Shown here: positions 44,415-59,400 of the stretch, one piece after another | Layout: each line of letters opens with the position of its first letter | Position numbering within the stretch: position 1 is the stretch's first letter | NCBI GenBank assembly: GCA_002633025.1 | Contig: NMRB01001769.1 | Location: 61,101-125,100 of the forward strand | Source: Notospermus geniculatus | Lineage: Eukaryota > Nemertea > Pilidiophora > Heteronemertea > Lineidae | Direction: 5' to 3' | Length of the DNA: 64,000 nucleotides | Translations under genes and position numbers: made by a program | Notes under the pieces: model-generated | What the model was told of the DNA's origin: nothing | The model's input: only the letters and a program-made list of their open reading frames with translations | The model's database searches: none

Positions 44415-47400
44415 TCAAACCTCCGACGTCGCTATTTCTTCCTCCGGGAGCTGAATGATGGGAATTTCACGAATGGTACTCGGTGAGCGTTCTCTGAACT
44501 GCGCAGGTTCTAGCACCGGTTCACTCCGTAAGACTTTACTACCCTCCCCTAGAGGCGATTCCCAATCCTTCACCACGCTCGGAAACTCCTCCTCAATGCT
44601 GTCCTGCGGCGACAGTCGCCTTGAGCTCCCAACACTGCTATCACTCCCCAGACTTGCGCTGCGCATTTCTGGTACAAGTTTATTTCTCCGATATTCGTAT
44701 AATTCCATTGGCTCCGTGTGTTTCCGCTGTAAGCGTGCTCTCAGTCGCGGTGAGCGGGCTCGTACAACAAGAGTATTTTTCTGTCCAAGAGAGGCATCTG
44801 GCCGTAGAAACTCATTAAATATTGCATCTGTCTTCTCATCGATACTAAAATCCCGTGCTAGATGCCGCTGCCTCTCTCGGCTTTGCGATTTGAAGAAACG
44901 ACTGAAGACCGACATTTTACTCGGAGCTGAATACTCATCGAAGCTATCCCCCGACGGTAACTCTGACCTATCACTCTCGGGCTCATTAATGCTTTCATAG
45001 ATTTGCACTACCTGCCTCTCTCGGCTGTACTCGCGTCGTTTTTTCGACGCGGTCCGACCGTTCCTCCGCTCGATCTGTTTACCATTTTTGAACCTTTTCG
45101 CCGGCGAGTCCATCCCCATCGCCAAACATATCGAACTGTCCATCGGAGATTTGTCCGTCGACTGGCCGTCATCGTCCTCTTGCTCAAGACTCTCCTGGTC
45201 GTCAAGGGCGAAGTGGATTTGTTTCTTGGAAAGTTTCGGCGGCTGGGCCGCCGTTGATTCCAGTGACTTATACCCGCTATCCGCCTTCATTTGTTGCAGT
45301 TTGTGAGTCTGACTGTCACCGGTACTGTCCGTGTTATCCGTGGTTGATTCGAAGGAAGTGGTTGTGTCTACGGGCCTACTGGTGTCCGACACCTCCCCAT
45401 CAGTGTCCATCGTTTCAACACTATCGAAGCTGTTTTCCGCACTGGCCTTGCACGTCATATCAATTCTCTTCAACCGTTTCGATAGAATACTCTTATACGT
45501 CTGTCTCCTGTTTTCGTAGTTAGGATGCAGCAGGTTCTCCAACTTACCACCCATTTCTTCGCTCACCGATAGTAATTCACTGTCCATGTACAGTATCGGC
45601 TCAGTGTTTGATTCGAAAGACGTAGTATGTGACGTCATGACCTGTTCTTGGTCAGGTGACTGGTCAGGTGACGTAGTATCATCCATTCGGATGGTATCAC
45701 TGAAGTCTTCAGACTCCTCCTCCTCGAAGGTCGCCCTGAGATTCCACAGATCGCGATATTTCTGCGCTCCGTTCAGAGTCTCGGTATCATCGTTATTGCC
45801 ATCCATGCTCGTGAGCGAGTCCACAATAATCTCATCAAGCATCTCGGCGGCTGCATCTGAATTGATCTCCTCAAGACTGCCCGTGTCATTGTAACGAACC
45901 TTTGAGCGAAAGTTAGGAGAGCCGCCGCCCTCTGATACAACATCATAGTCCGCGTTATAGAAAGGTCCTCTGTGAAATTGTTGGAAATTCAATGAATCGT
46001 AATCATTCCCGTGGAGATCGCCTTCGTAGCTCTTCACACGTCTTGAAATAATGTCCTTCTCCAGAGGGCTGACCGTCTCCATGCTATGGGAGTGTCTATT
46101 TACAACTGGTCGAACATCCAAATGAGTCGGAGGACTCGGCTTACGCTGTCTCTCGTCAATCGAGGAACGCGACCGACTCTTACTGATCTTACTGATTTTA
46201 CTAATCCTGCTCTCTATGCTACTGTTACTATTCGACGTACAATGTATCTCAGCACGGACCTCTGTTTTGGTACTTTTTAAGACCGGGGAGGGCGTCTCCT
46301 CCAAGTCTTTGTCTTTTGGTAGCATAGGCGTTGTCTGCTCGATGTGGACATCGTAATAACCATCGTGCATGGAGGGATCGTCGGTTAACGCCCGCGTGAA
46401 GATTCGTTCTCGTTCAACTGGCAGAGTACAAGGCATTCCCACTGACAGCTGCCGGATAAGCTGGGGCCCGCCCGCTGGTTTTTCGATCTTTAGCTTCTTT
46501 AGGTGATGGTAATCTCCCTCGGCGTAACGACTGGAAGTGAGAGAAAGAGAAATCATAACTTTTCTGTCAGTGACTAGCAAGCCTTGTTGAAAGCCTGCCC
46601 AACATGGGATACGACGGACCAAATGTCCTCGGTTGGCTGTAATCGTACTCATACATGACATATCATCGAACTGGGGACATTTGGTCGCTCACCCAGAACT
46701 GAGGTGACATATTTAACTATTTCGTCAGTGACCGGCAAACCCTACTTGCAGTTACTTCTTCAGAAGAAGATCTGCCCAACCTGGGACATGACCCACCAAA
46801 TGTCCCCGGTTGGCTGTAATCGTACTTCTATCTGATATAACACCGAACTGGGGACATTTGGTCGCTCACCCGGAACTGAGGGAGACACTCAACTTTTTCA
46901 GTCTGTATACAGTCATACATCATTACGTGCACATCACATCCAGACGTTTCCACCAAAACTAATGGTAAAGAGGTTCGCTCGCCCATTTCTCCTTTAAGTG
47001 CAATACAAGTTGTAAAAGTGTTCAGAACTGGGGACACGAAATTACTGCTCCTACATTACTGAGAGAAGCATCTGCCTGGCGGAGATTAGCAGATCTTATT
47101 CAGCATGTTAAGGGAAATGTAACACCTGCAGCCACTTCTCCATATCACATGAGTCTTGCCAATCGTGATACCGGAGAGACCTTTTGTTGACGACGTGAGT
47201 TGTTGATATCGAGGGGATGTAAGGACCTTTTCTGTTTTGAGTTGCGCATATTGCTCTATGAATGCAAGCTTTTAAAAGCGACAGACTGATATTTTCCTCG
47301 CATCTTGAGAACGACACACAGTCACTGGGTGAGTTTTATGTAATCAGGTCTTTGAATCAGCCTAAAAGACAAACTTCTGTCTTTGTGTTTAGAACAATCT

Positions 47401-50400
47401 CTGGAGAGATCTCATTTCATAAGCAAACCACATCATGGATGCACTCAGTCTACTACTTTTCGAATCTTTACATTAGCAATACTTCGACTATCATGCACCG
47501 TGTTCTTCAGTTCTGGTAAAACGATGATGTCACGTTACTGACGAACAAAATTGACCACTTTGCTATGATAATCCGACCGAAGGATTTCCGGTAAAAGTGA
47601 CCTTGATATTTGACTTACATAGAACTTTTCCGTCTGGACTTCTTGTTCCTTAGGTCAGCGGCATCAAAACTGTGCAAACATTGATAGCATTAAATATATA
47701 CCATAGAATCCAGTCTCAAATACATACTAGATGACCTAACTCTTATAGGACGGGATAACTTGTCACAAAGTCAGCGAACTTACGACGATTTTTATGAATG
47801 TCGACGCCTCACGAATCACTCACTATGTCCAGTCTCATGCAAACTTCTACTGATCATAATTTAAGGTTCTATATTTCGGGAGGCTCTGGGTAAGAAGTGA
47901 TGAGGAGTTTTTCCAAATTTCGTTTTGATAATCTATTTTTTCCAAATTTGTCCCGCCCTATGAGTGTTAGAAATTAATGCATGCATTACAGTAAACAAAT
48001 AACATTCAAATAACATTTTCTTGTTTGGTGTCACGTGGCGGTTGCTTCAAAGAGCCGCATTGGATGATCCATTTGGATGATCCAACCGTTTGGGGGCGAT
48101 TTCTAGGTAATTTTTCGATTGATAATGATAGCAGAGCTGTAGAACAATTCTTTCCCCCAAAGGATTCTCTAAGATAATCTTCCGCGTCTGCTCCTTGAAC
48201 TAGAGTAATAAACATTTCATTTGCCATTCGAGACGAAATTGCACTTTGGTCACAGTTATGCATCTTCCTCAATCCATGCAACACTGTACAGTAACTCCAC
48301 AAGGTCGAAACAATCGCTGAACATTTAGTAACGCTGAATGGGTGAATGTCGTCCAGTCCTGATCCTACACGCTAATTCCTAGCCCAAGCTCCCAACCCTG
48401 ACCCTCAACCCTTGTCACTGACCCTTACCCTAATCCTAAACCTAGTCCTGACCCTAACCGTCACCGCTAACCATCCTATTAACCCTGTAACCTGGGTACA
48501 CTGGTTTAGACGACATTTACACATTGTGCAATAGTAACAGAACAACACTCGGTAAGCGGTGCAAAGTGTGCTGAAATCACGTAAGAGGTCATGTGACAGG
48601 TGGCAAAATTAATTTTTTGGGAAGTATTACTCCTGATTAGATATTTGATTTTTCTCAAGACTACTAATCCCCTCACTCTAAAAAGACCCCAATTCTAAAC
48701 ATGCGTAACTGCCCTCCTGATTAATTTTGGCACTTGTCAACACGCCCTACCAAAACATGATTTTTCGTAATCACAAACGTGTTGCTTGACAATAAAAGGC
48801 AAGAACTGATCACGTGAAACATCGAGTATGAAGAAGAGGAAGAGAACGCCAAACTGCTACTTCACTGTACGCTCATAAAGCTCACCAAACAACAACAAGA
48901 CTAAAAGAGAGACAGGGTGACCGTTGGTACCATGGCGGGGGTCTACAGGTGACGGCAAGACGCACAAAGCGACTGGGGCTTTCATTTTTAGCGCGACAGG
49001 ATGACATCACACGACTTCGCAGTGCACGCGTACGTCGCCAGCGCGTATCCTGCGTTCAACTCAAAGACACTGCAATCTCAAGCTCATGGGTCATGCTATT
49101 CTGTGCTTTACAATGCTTTTCATCAGCATTACATGTTCTTCAATGTCACGGCGAAACTTTTTTCAATTGCTTTGCCCCAAACACAACCGGAAATCGCGCG
49201 CAGAGGATGCCGTCCGCGCAAGAGGCAAACGCGCTAACCAAAAACTACAAAAGAATAGTCGGTCTGGTTGATGGTGGTTTTAAGGGGAGGGGGGACATCA
49301 CACTTTATTTGATGTGGCACTAGTGAGGGGGGATGATATAGCAGTTTGAACGAACCTCTTTCCTTTCTTGAAGTAGACCGAGAACGGCTCGGTCTCCAGA
49401 TGAAAGGATACTCGCCTGCCTTGACTCGATCGTTCACTCCGTTTCTCCTCCTCCTCGACCTGTTGTTGGTGACTACCAAATGACGGCCCATCAACGGATG
49501 TGTCGACTAGAAAATTATATATCAGTATGCGATTAGGTAAGTGCTGGATAAGAACCCTGCCAAGCAGAAGGACTATGACGCATGCACATTATTGTCAACA
49601 AATGCTTTTTCTACCAGCCTGCAGCAAACATCAGCATCAACGTATTTCTTAGCCTATCTAATCGACAAAGACCTTTATGTAATGTCGCTAAGTTGGCGAA
49701 GAAAATTCCCTGCGACAGCAAAGGTCAGGAGTGAGATCTAACTAGCACTAATCCAATACACAATGCCAAGCTCGTGCCATTTACGTCATATACTCTCTAT
49801 TTATAAACCAACAGCTGATTTTCCTGCGGACAAGCGTCCATTTCACTCCAGAAATAAGAGGTAAACAATTTCATTTTGCTTTTTTGCCTCCGTTGAGATG
49901 GTTATCTTCGGTCTTCTTATATTTCAACATTCAGATCAAAGCGATATGAAGGTGAGGTCGGAAAGTGTGATTGTCGCCCAAAGGACGCTAGTGGTAGTTT
50001 ACCTTTGATGAGCGACTCTTGATACAGCTGCACGTGGAAGTCAATATTGTCTTCCTCATCATTCCTGTCACTCGCTCTGCAAAGAGAGACAGATTTAGTG
50101 GACACGCAACTTACATCTCTCTGAGGAGATTAGTGGACGCCGGAGTGGCTCTGCTAGAAAGATGGGCAGAAGAGGCAGGACATCGCACATGCATTGCCAA
50201 AAGATAGAGGGACATTAGAAATAAGCGCGCTAACACTTGATCAGAAGGGTGCTCATGCACGGACACAAAAGGGCGATCGCTGCTAAAAAGTGGTAAGAAG
50301 TATACTGTCGTGGGATACGAAGTACAGTACAGCACTGTTAAAAAGAGACTGGGTGCATGAGGGCGCAGGGCGTATAGAGTTTTCGCAAAGCCCCCAAAAC

Positions 50401-53400
50401 GCCAACGCGAACGCCTAACCCATTGTTCGATGCCACGAAGAGAGCACCGAATAAAAGGATAGACGTTCGCGTTGGCGTTTCGGGGGCTTTGCGAAAACTC
50501 TATATTGGCGATAAGCCTAAACCCTGGGTAAAGAGAGAAAAACCACTTGTACTTACCCTTGATCATCAGATGATTTCTCCTCAGCTGAGAACAGGTTCTG
50601 CACCTCGGACACAGAATCGATGCTTTCATATTTTTTGATGGGTCTGTAAGCTCTATCGGGGGACGACCGGGAGCACACCACTGGCTGTCTGCAAAGTGAA
50701 TTGTAGACAAGGCAATTAGATGGTAAGAAGAAATCTCCGGGGTGCAGTTCGCAGGCGGACGTCACAAATGGAAAGATTCAGCGACGAGACAACTGGTTTC
50801 CTTGTCGGAGAGTTCATTGAATGTACGGTCGAATGTTGACGCATTAAGCCACCGGGAACTGAGACCAATTTGATCGGAGTGGTTAATCACTGAATAGGCC
50901 TCGGGTCCGTCATCTCATCTGGCAGTCGAAAGAAATCCGAGTAATCCATGAATAACAACACCAGAAGAAGCATCACGAGCAGACAAATGGGTATCTGATT
51001 ACAAAATCCAAGTAGCTGACAGGTCGTTTTGTTTCATTTCCTATGGCTCATGAGGAAAACAATTTAATTAATCTTCTCTCGACAGATTGGGGCTATTTTG
51101 CATGGGTTTAGTGGAGAAGCCATCTCGGTAACAACGTTACGACAGCCACGCTATCGTCGGTGCTTGTAATGATCGGGAGGAGCGTCACCAGACTTAAAGG
51201 ATAGCAATGAAGAAGGTGATGGAAATGAATGTTGTGTCAATACAACCATTTACTGATGATTATTAATGTTACTGGATCGGGAATCTGACCTCTGTTTAAA
51301 ATAATTCTCAAACTCTGTCCGATATTTTAGGCTATGCGGTCTTCGATCCCTCACAGTCGGGATGAGACAGGGGGAGTCTCTTTTGCCCCAGCTATCTTCA
51401 TTTTTCGAGGTTGTGTTGACAGCAGGCTCCCTCTGGTAGAAAGACATAGTAGGCTATATAGCCAACGAATTTGTGGTGAAGCCTAAAGCACTGACGTTCC
51501 ACCAGGCCCACTACAATAATATACAAATAGAGAATAGCCAATGGCTGGTATTCATAAAAGTTAGCAAATGCTACTTAAGATTTGCACAGCGAGGTCCAAT
51601 GTAAATGTACTGCAAAACTTGAAGTAAAAGCATTTGCTAGCTTTTATGAATTTATCAGTGTTGTTCGTGAGTTTTCGCAACCGCCTCGTTCGACCACCGA
51701 CTACACTATTGTTCGGGCCCGTACCGCCTCAGAGACAAAAGAAAATTGTAACATAAATGTAGTACTGTACGTAGGCGATTGCGAAATCTGTCTATCGTGA
51801 ACGTTCTCCGATGTCAAAATCTTTGCTCATCACTAGTCTGATTTTAGCTCAACCCATGCACCACGGCGTGCACTGAATGTACATGATTTTATGAAGCGCT
51901 TGGTTATGAATTAATATAGTAGGGCCTATTCCCATTAATATACAGTAAAAGCTGCTCTCATTTGTGATTTATCCTGTGTTGGATTCTGCGCGGATTGCAC
52001 AATGAATCCACTCGTGCGAATGAATGAATGAATCAATTCACCCACTCATCTCGAGGCGCTGATCGATCGCCGACGATTCCATCTGTAGAAGACATCTCCA
52101 GCAGCTACGGGATGTTTATATCAGCCACCACACAGCATCCACGAGATGAAAACAAAACACAGAAACGGATTCCAAATATTACCCCAGGACGCGAGCTGTT
52201 TTCAGAAAATATTCATAAGCCTTGTCCCCTGCGTGGGTGATGAAGGAATGGCATATCACCATGATGAAGTTGCTCCTCACCCAGTGCCGAGTGTTACAAT
52301 GACTCAGCAAACATTCAAATATATAGTGCGTAGGCCCAGTGTTCACGATATTTCACAAAAATGCCCTTTGTAATTGAACGGATAAGGAAGATAACTGGCA
52401 AGGGGGCATATTTTTCAGCACACAGTTACATTGTACCGATAATCACTGACAGTTTGGGAAAACAGTCAATTCGCTAGCAGCCATCTTGCCAAAATTAGGT
52501 CATCACCATGGGAATTCTCTTCCAGAGTGAAGATGATTGGTTCTCCTATTCCGAGTGGGGGAAATCCCCATGGCGATGACCTAATTTTGACAAAATGGCT
52601 GCTGAGTTAGCGAAACTGGCCCTGGGCTTTTGTCAAGCTTATTTCATTGCATGAATAAACACCACAAGTTAGCGTAACTCATCTATACTCAATAATTTGA
52701 AGAGAAATCTTCTTACCTTTTGAGCACCTTTTTTCTCTTGAAGCAATATTTGCAAATGAGTATCACAGATATCACAAGAACGAGGCCACCCACTACACCG
52801 GCGATGAGGACGACAATAGTAATCAGGGGTTGGAGATGGGCTGGGGTTTGGTCATCTGGGCGCTGAAATGATAGGTAAACGAAGCGATTAGTAAGAACCG
52901 GCTGGTATATATATGGACCATGGCCAGCAATCGTAACGGTTCAGTTTTGAAAAAAGTTAGTCAAAGTTAGATCGCTTTTGTCTAAACATATTCATCAACG
53001 ACAAACAGTACAATCTGACAATGCGACCTAATGCCTTATAGTGTGGGAGTAAACCAAGGGCTCCTTCGAAGAAATGGTGACTGTCAAAGGTCATAAAGAC
53101 AATACAACGATCGAAACAAATAATTCCTTCACAAACAAGCAGGTAGGCTATTATATCTGTTCGTCAGTGTCATGGAGGTATTACCCTCCATGGTAGTGTC
53201 ACGGCACCTTGCATCAAATATTCCAACGTAGCATGATTCTTTCCATCAAAGTAAGACATGAATGAATTATTGACTTGAAACTTCATAAAATATCAATGAA
53301 ATCGATCTGGTACTGGTCTCTTCACACGCACGCCTGCTGTGTGTGCTTCACACAAAGGCAATACTACTGTGAAATAAGATATATCGTAAATAAACAGCCG

Positions 53401-56400
53401 TTTAGAAAATTGCCAATGAATTTTTTAGCAAACACTTTGAGTCGGGGAAATTGCTTCTTGTTTTCGAAACGTTTTCCACTAGCAGCGGAATACCATTTGG
53501 TACCTCTTTGACTGCCCGTCACATAGAGCTACGCGGTGTACAGGTACACCAGCTAAAGGCAGCGTTCATGACCGTGAAGTCATCGTTATCCGACGTGTCC
53601 GTCTACCGTGTAGCTCTGTGTAATCGCCGCTGTGTTTATTTCATGCCCTTAAAATCGTCTGGGTGTTCATGCTGCGCAGTACCGTAGGCCTACGTACGTA
53701 CATCGAGGTTAAACTCGACCTTCCTATCCAACCCGATCACCAATCAACGTTTCCGCAGAAGCCATATGTATTGCACCGCGGCGGACGAGGTGTGCATATA
53801 AAATTGACGTCCCCTGGTCTCTCCTTTCCTCTACCGGAGTCACCTTACCCTACCACCAAGCAAAGACCCGGTCGTTCAGAAGGGCGCCATGCTCCGGATT
53901 CCCCCAGAGCATCTCGTGGCTGATGTAGAATAAATCAGGTAGATTAATGCGAAGATGGAAGGTAATGTAATCAATGAGTAGAATCCTGATCGAGAAAGGA
54001 AATGGCAATATCACCGCAATGACGCAAGAAAACGTCAGATCGCCTTACGACAAATAAGTTATCACTGTGTTAATCTTCGGTAGTTGGCATCTGTGTCGGT
54101 GATCGAACAACCCTTTCTTTTAAGATGAATCGGAAAATGTTGATCGGGCGTAGGAGAAGATACTTGGTTGGCAAAATGGTTATCTCCAAATCTAGGCATG
54201 TCAACAACCTGGGATGTAACAAGACGTGGGTGTCGGACCCCCAAACTCTGGCCTAGTTTACTGTCGTCCTACTGGGGCACCCTTTCCCCTCCCCCAGTAG
54301 CCGTTACTTCTATCGAGAAAGTAAGTCGAATTTGATTGCGGGGGCGAAGCCGGTGCGTTAAACATGATCGACCTCAACACTAATGGGATATTTCTCCAAA
54401 GGCAGTGTCCGTCCCGGGGCCTGGAAGTCGACTGTGCAGATAATGGATGACGAAGAGTCCACTTCGGATGCCTCAAGGCGGATGAGGACGGACAACCAGG
54501 ATTGAGCGCTTTCTCCTCCTCTTATGTCCTCGTACTTGAAACAGACATGGCAGACGCCACAATGACAAAAACAAAGTCGTATTTACAGGCAATTACAAGA
54601 GTAATCATTCCTGCGTAACCCGTAACCGGTACAGCGACACTGTAATTGCATTTAAATGATGAGGCGTGATAATCGGATGACGGAGGACTACGGCACTTCA
54701 TTAATCACGTCTTTTCTATAGCAGTCTGTTACGGGTCTCCTTCAAGTGGGCGGTTAAAGATGTCTTCATTCGTTTGTTGGTCTTGGTCTTCGTCGTCGTT
54801 ACACAGTGCTGGACCTGGTGTTTTGGCCTATGTCACACCCAGAGTTTTATCTGGGGCTTAGGGCCAAATAAAATATCGTTGATCACAAAATTTAATGACG
54901 TTACTAAGGAACAAACGCCTACCACTGAAGGATCTCCCCGTGAGCTACATCACATCTAAGTTTTATAGATACTCTTGAAGGTGTATTTAGGAAAAGAAGT
55001 TTTTGAAATGAAAAAGTGGTTGTCGTGGGATTGACTCCCAGAGAAAAAGAGGACACTGCGTTTAACAAATCTTTTTTTGAAAAGGACAGGATTGTCTACA
55101 ATCTAAACCTGAAATTTTTCTTGAGGTTGGTGTTCGTTTTTCACACAGGGACACTCCTTCAAGCCTCACTTTACGAGCAGTATGTCAGTATTGAACCTTT
55201 TAAGGTCATACATCAATTGAAACCACGAGGATTGGGGATGATTGTACCCCTGGGGTAGGCCCATTGTACAATGATTCTCTACGCGGGCGTCAACATATTT
55301 ACGAGTCACATTTAATAGATGACGTTTTTATCAACAATCTGTTGACAGAACCGAAATACACACTGCCAGAGGCCGTGAAATCGACTAGCTAATGCTACTG
55401 TGCTCTGCCTATTCATGGGATTAGCCCATTGTCTGCGCCGGAAGATTCAGCAACAAACGAGCAGCTGAAAGCCTTAACCGTTTGACCTTTCTTCAGAAAG
55501 AGAAGAACTTTGTCATACCCAATCCCGACTTCCACGCACATCAACTGCCTCTGAGACGGCAAGCAGCTTCCGTGCCTTGCCAATCTCTTTAAGAACTCAG
55601 TATTAGCAGAGATAGAAAAAAACTTTGATATAATCTCCATTACAAAGGGGAGAGCAAGCTGCTTCGTTTAGTCATAGACACTACGAACGCTGCGATGTAT
55701 TGTATATCTACCGGTCTGTATCTAAATTTCGGGGGTTACTTACATTCTTCAATGATTAAAGCGAATGGCTCGCGGGGTTTGTTTACATTTTTGGTGGTAC
55801 CTTCCATGGAGAGTGAATCTAGCCTCCAGGCAAAGCCGTGCTCCAGCCATATGCAACACCTGTGCAAATATGCGAATGTAAACACTGGGGACGAGGTTCC
55901 ATAAAAAAATTGTTAAAATGGGTTAATGACGTTTTCAAATTCAGTAGGTCAAGATGTACATTTTGTACTATTCCCATTGATTTTGAAGCGGCAGATTTTG
56001 CAGAATGCGCCTCCGAAGTTTGGCTGTCTAATGCATTTCCCATTAAACTTAAACCCTTCTTTCGCCTTTTTCTCAAAATGGTGCTTGATATCGATGACCA
56101 ACTGTCATGGCGCCACAACAAACCCCGCGAGCCATTCGCTTTAACTAGAGGCCTTTATCAGTTTATCATAGCCCAATATAGGACTGAGGTCTCAAACGTG
56201 AGTTGCTGAATGGATGTTCATGATTTTCAACCAAGTTCACCGACACTTACCATGATTTTTTCGAGCCATTGAATATTCTCGAGGTATTCCTTCTCTCGAG
56301 CTTCGTTTATTTCATCGATATCCATATCTGTTATAAGATGTGTATCCTCAGTACAGAAGTGGGTATCCACGTACAAGATAACTGATGTCACAGGCATACT

Positions 56401-59400
56401 CCCCTATCCACTTGAAACAACATCCTCCGCCCTGATGCCCAAACAATGACCAAACGTCGTTCAAAAGCCATAAAGCTGAGCCAGAACTGTTGCCGAGTTT
56501 GTAATTGCAACTCGATATGATGATATCCGATGAAAAACCAAGACGCGGCACAGAAAATCTCAACGAGAACAATAACTACGGCATGATACTCACTGACAAT
56601 TCGCTGGTTGGTAGAAGAAAGAATCAGAATTCCGGTAAAAAGGCAAGTCACTGATTAAAACTGCCGTAAATCCATGGTTCTGACAGGGTCATCGGCGCTG
56701 GACTGAACAGCCAGGCGCCCCGGTCACCCGGCCATGCAATGGGTGTTTTACATTCACCTCTTCCTGATGTCACGGCACGGCCCCTACCTTCACTCGAGCT
56801 TCCCTTCCGAACTGTCACAATCGTTGCTATTGCCGACACCGCTATCAATGAAAGAACACGTATACGATACTCTCCTGGAAACGGGCCGCGTGGCCATACG
56901 GCATCGTTCTCTGACTGTTCAGTCGATGAGAATCCAACTCAGACGGACGTTGGCATGACGTCGCCCTAGACATCAAATTGAAAAGTCCACGACCGTTGCT
57001 GTTGTTCACTTCCCAACTGAATCGATTAACGATTCGCGATGTTCCAACGAACTAACCAGGGGATGTTCCTTTAGTAACAATGATGAACTCAAAAACCTCG
57101 CTCCTTAATCACTTTGTCTTCCTTAGAACCTGGCAGGGAGGTTGTCATGCCGTCAGCACTGGTTGTCTTCTTTGGGTTTTACGAGACATCGAGCGAGATT
57201 TGCCCTTGGCAACCTGGGACGTACACTGCAGGTAAACGGCGAGGTTGATATTGTTTGGGCTAACAATTTGACGCGAGCCAAGAAGATTTATATCGGTAGA
57301 TTCTCTGATGGATATTGATTTTGGATTAAGCCAGCAGAGACGACTTCGGGCTCGGCCGAGGGAGTTACGATACATCGAACATAGAAATGTTTCATAGTAA
57401 GTAGGGACTCTCGTTGTTCGGAATGAAGTTCTAATTTGATTTTCGGCTGTCCTGTAATCCTTGTTCTAGCTTAGCCGCTCCTAGGAAAGTCGGCGACTAA
57501 ATGTCGACGCCTTCCTCGACGTTTGGCTTCTGTTTCAACATCTCATTATCTTTGGCTGCAGAATGGCGCGCTGAGGGGAAACATAAACCGGTTGTAAAGG
57601 TGGAGCAACAGATTCAGTTCCAGCTTCACTGGTGCCTGTCTCCCAAACACTGATTGAACAGAAACGTACCAAATCTTCGACAGCAGAGTATTTCACGAGA
57701 ACTTTGTTTTCCTTTGCATGATGTCGGTGTCAAAAACCACCCGTATATTCTTAAAGGTCACTCTTTACAGACTAACGAGTGAGTTTTTACTGTTGCACAG
57801 GGGAGAGAGACTTCCCCGAACAGTTCCGACGAGACACTTGTTTCTGTTTTTGCAAAAAATCGACAATCTCGACCTGCTGTGTCAGGTGATCCTGGCCTGC
57901 AACTTGGCTCCAACAGACGTAAGACGACTTTGCTAATCACTGCTTATTGTGTTCTTCAATTTGTAGAGGCGCATGCTTCTCAAATCACGTCTGCTCTCGA
58001 TTGTCTCGGGTCTTGTCGGGCAAGGGGTTACAGTTAATTTGCATCATGTGGTAATAGGGGGCGGGGTGACTTCCTCCTTCGGCGTCAATCTTTGCAACTG
58101 CTGTGGCGCAACAGGAGTTTTTTAAAGGAGGTTACGAAGAGGGGTGTAGTTTACAAAGATCGACAAAGTCTTCCTTGGAAGAGCTCGGGAGACAAATAAA
58201 AGAACATCTACCACGTTTGTGTTTGCGGTTGGTGTTGATTACTTTTGGTGAAAATGGACGACGGACCTTACCAATCGCAGGCAGAGCGACCAGCGGACCA
58301 ATTTTGTCAAAAATCAAAACATTCGGTTGATGACCACAATATTGTGACATTAATAATGCAACACGTCGATATACGTTAACAGCGTGCAACTTTCAGGATG
58401 GCGAAACCGGAAGCACTTCATCCTGGATAGCAGTTTATATAAAGATTTTATCAAACTCGCCAGACGTACGACAGACGATTGAGCCAATCAATATGTCACT
58501 CATCCCTCATGCAAATACCTGTCCAATCACCAATTGAATAGGAAATTAACCATCTACGCGGCGAATACGAGCGGCATTAGGAATATTATCTGGTCCACAT
58601 AACCAAACAGGATATACCTGGTGCCTATGGGGTCTCTTTTACGACCTGGCCGTCTCCGCAGCTTCCAATGGAAAGGATGCTATTCAAAAGTGATCCGTCA
58701 CTGCGTGGCAGTGTCGTTCAGTTGTTGGTGTCGTCGATGAAATACTGCCATCTCCTCGCACACCGCCGTCTTCGCCTCATCAACAGGTTGTTGGCGTTTG
58801 AAGTCGAAGACTTGGCTATTTTGATCGATCACAGTTTCCTGCTTAACATTTTCTCTATGACCTAAACATATGATTGTACTCTCCCTGCTAACCATGCTAA
58901 CCACTCCAGTTGGAGGACAGTGGACAGAGGGCGTCGGGACAATGTCCCTCTCCCTCCAGTCCATCGCCAAAATGTGGTCGAAACTTCACCCCCATCTCCA
59001 GAGCTGCTATGTCCACCTGGATGATATTAGGGATATTTTGTAGGTATGTCCTCCTACAATATACAGCAGGGTGCCGCACACGCATTTTCTATCGATAAAA
59101 TCCGCCACACTCGTTTATGCGGCGTTGGCGCAAAGGCGACGACCGGCGACTCTCGCGTTGCTGACACGATTGAGCTGAGCACACTCGATGTACCAGCGGC
59201 TACTGTAATCCTCGGTGATATTGTGGTGAGTATCCCGCCTGCCACGCGAGAGCCGTGGATTCGATTCCCGGCGAGAGGAGGCTTTTTGGATTTTTTCTCT
59301 CCGACTGCTCTTGTTTTAATGAAAGATGTATCTGTTGCGTTCCCTATCACCTGTTTAGAATGTTTGGCCGTCAATTTAATTTTCAATTTTTAGTTCCCAG

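Noticed and set aside
44455-45000. 181-aa plus-strand open frame
   Set aside because: Antisense shadow of the CBARP last exon, whose protein is clearly conserved.
46531-46661. Extension of the CBARP last exon to an upstream ATG (MSCMSTITANRG)
   Set aside because: It reads through a good acceptor into a duplicated intron repeat, and the conserved AEGDYHHLKK block starts right after the acceptor.
48370-48495. Functional telomere or chromosome end
   Set aside because: The CCCTAA-like words are irregular and flanked by gene introns on both sides.
49234-49494. 86-aa minus-strand frame starting MMGRHLVVTNN
   Set aside because: Same DNA as the CBARP exon 49356-49506 in the wrong frame.
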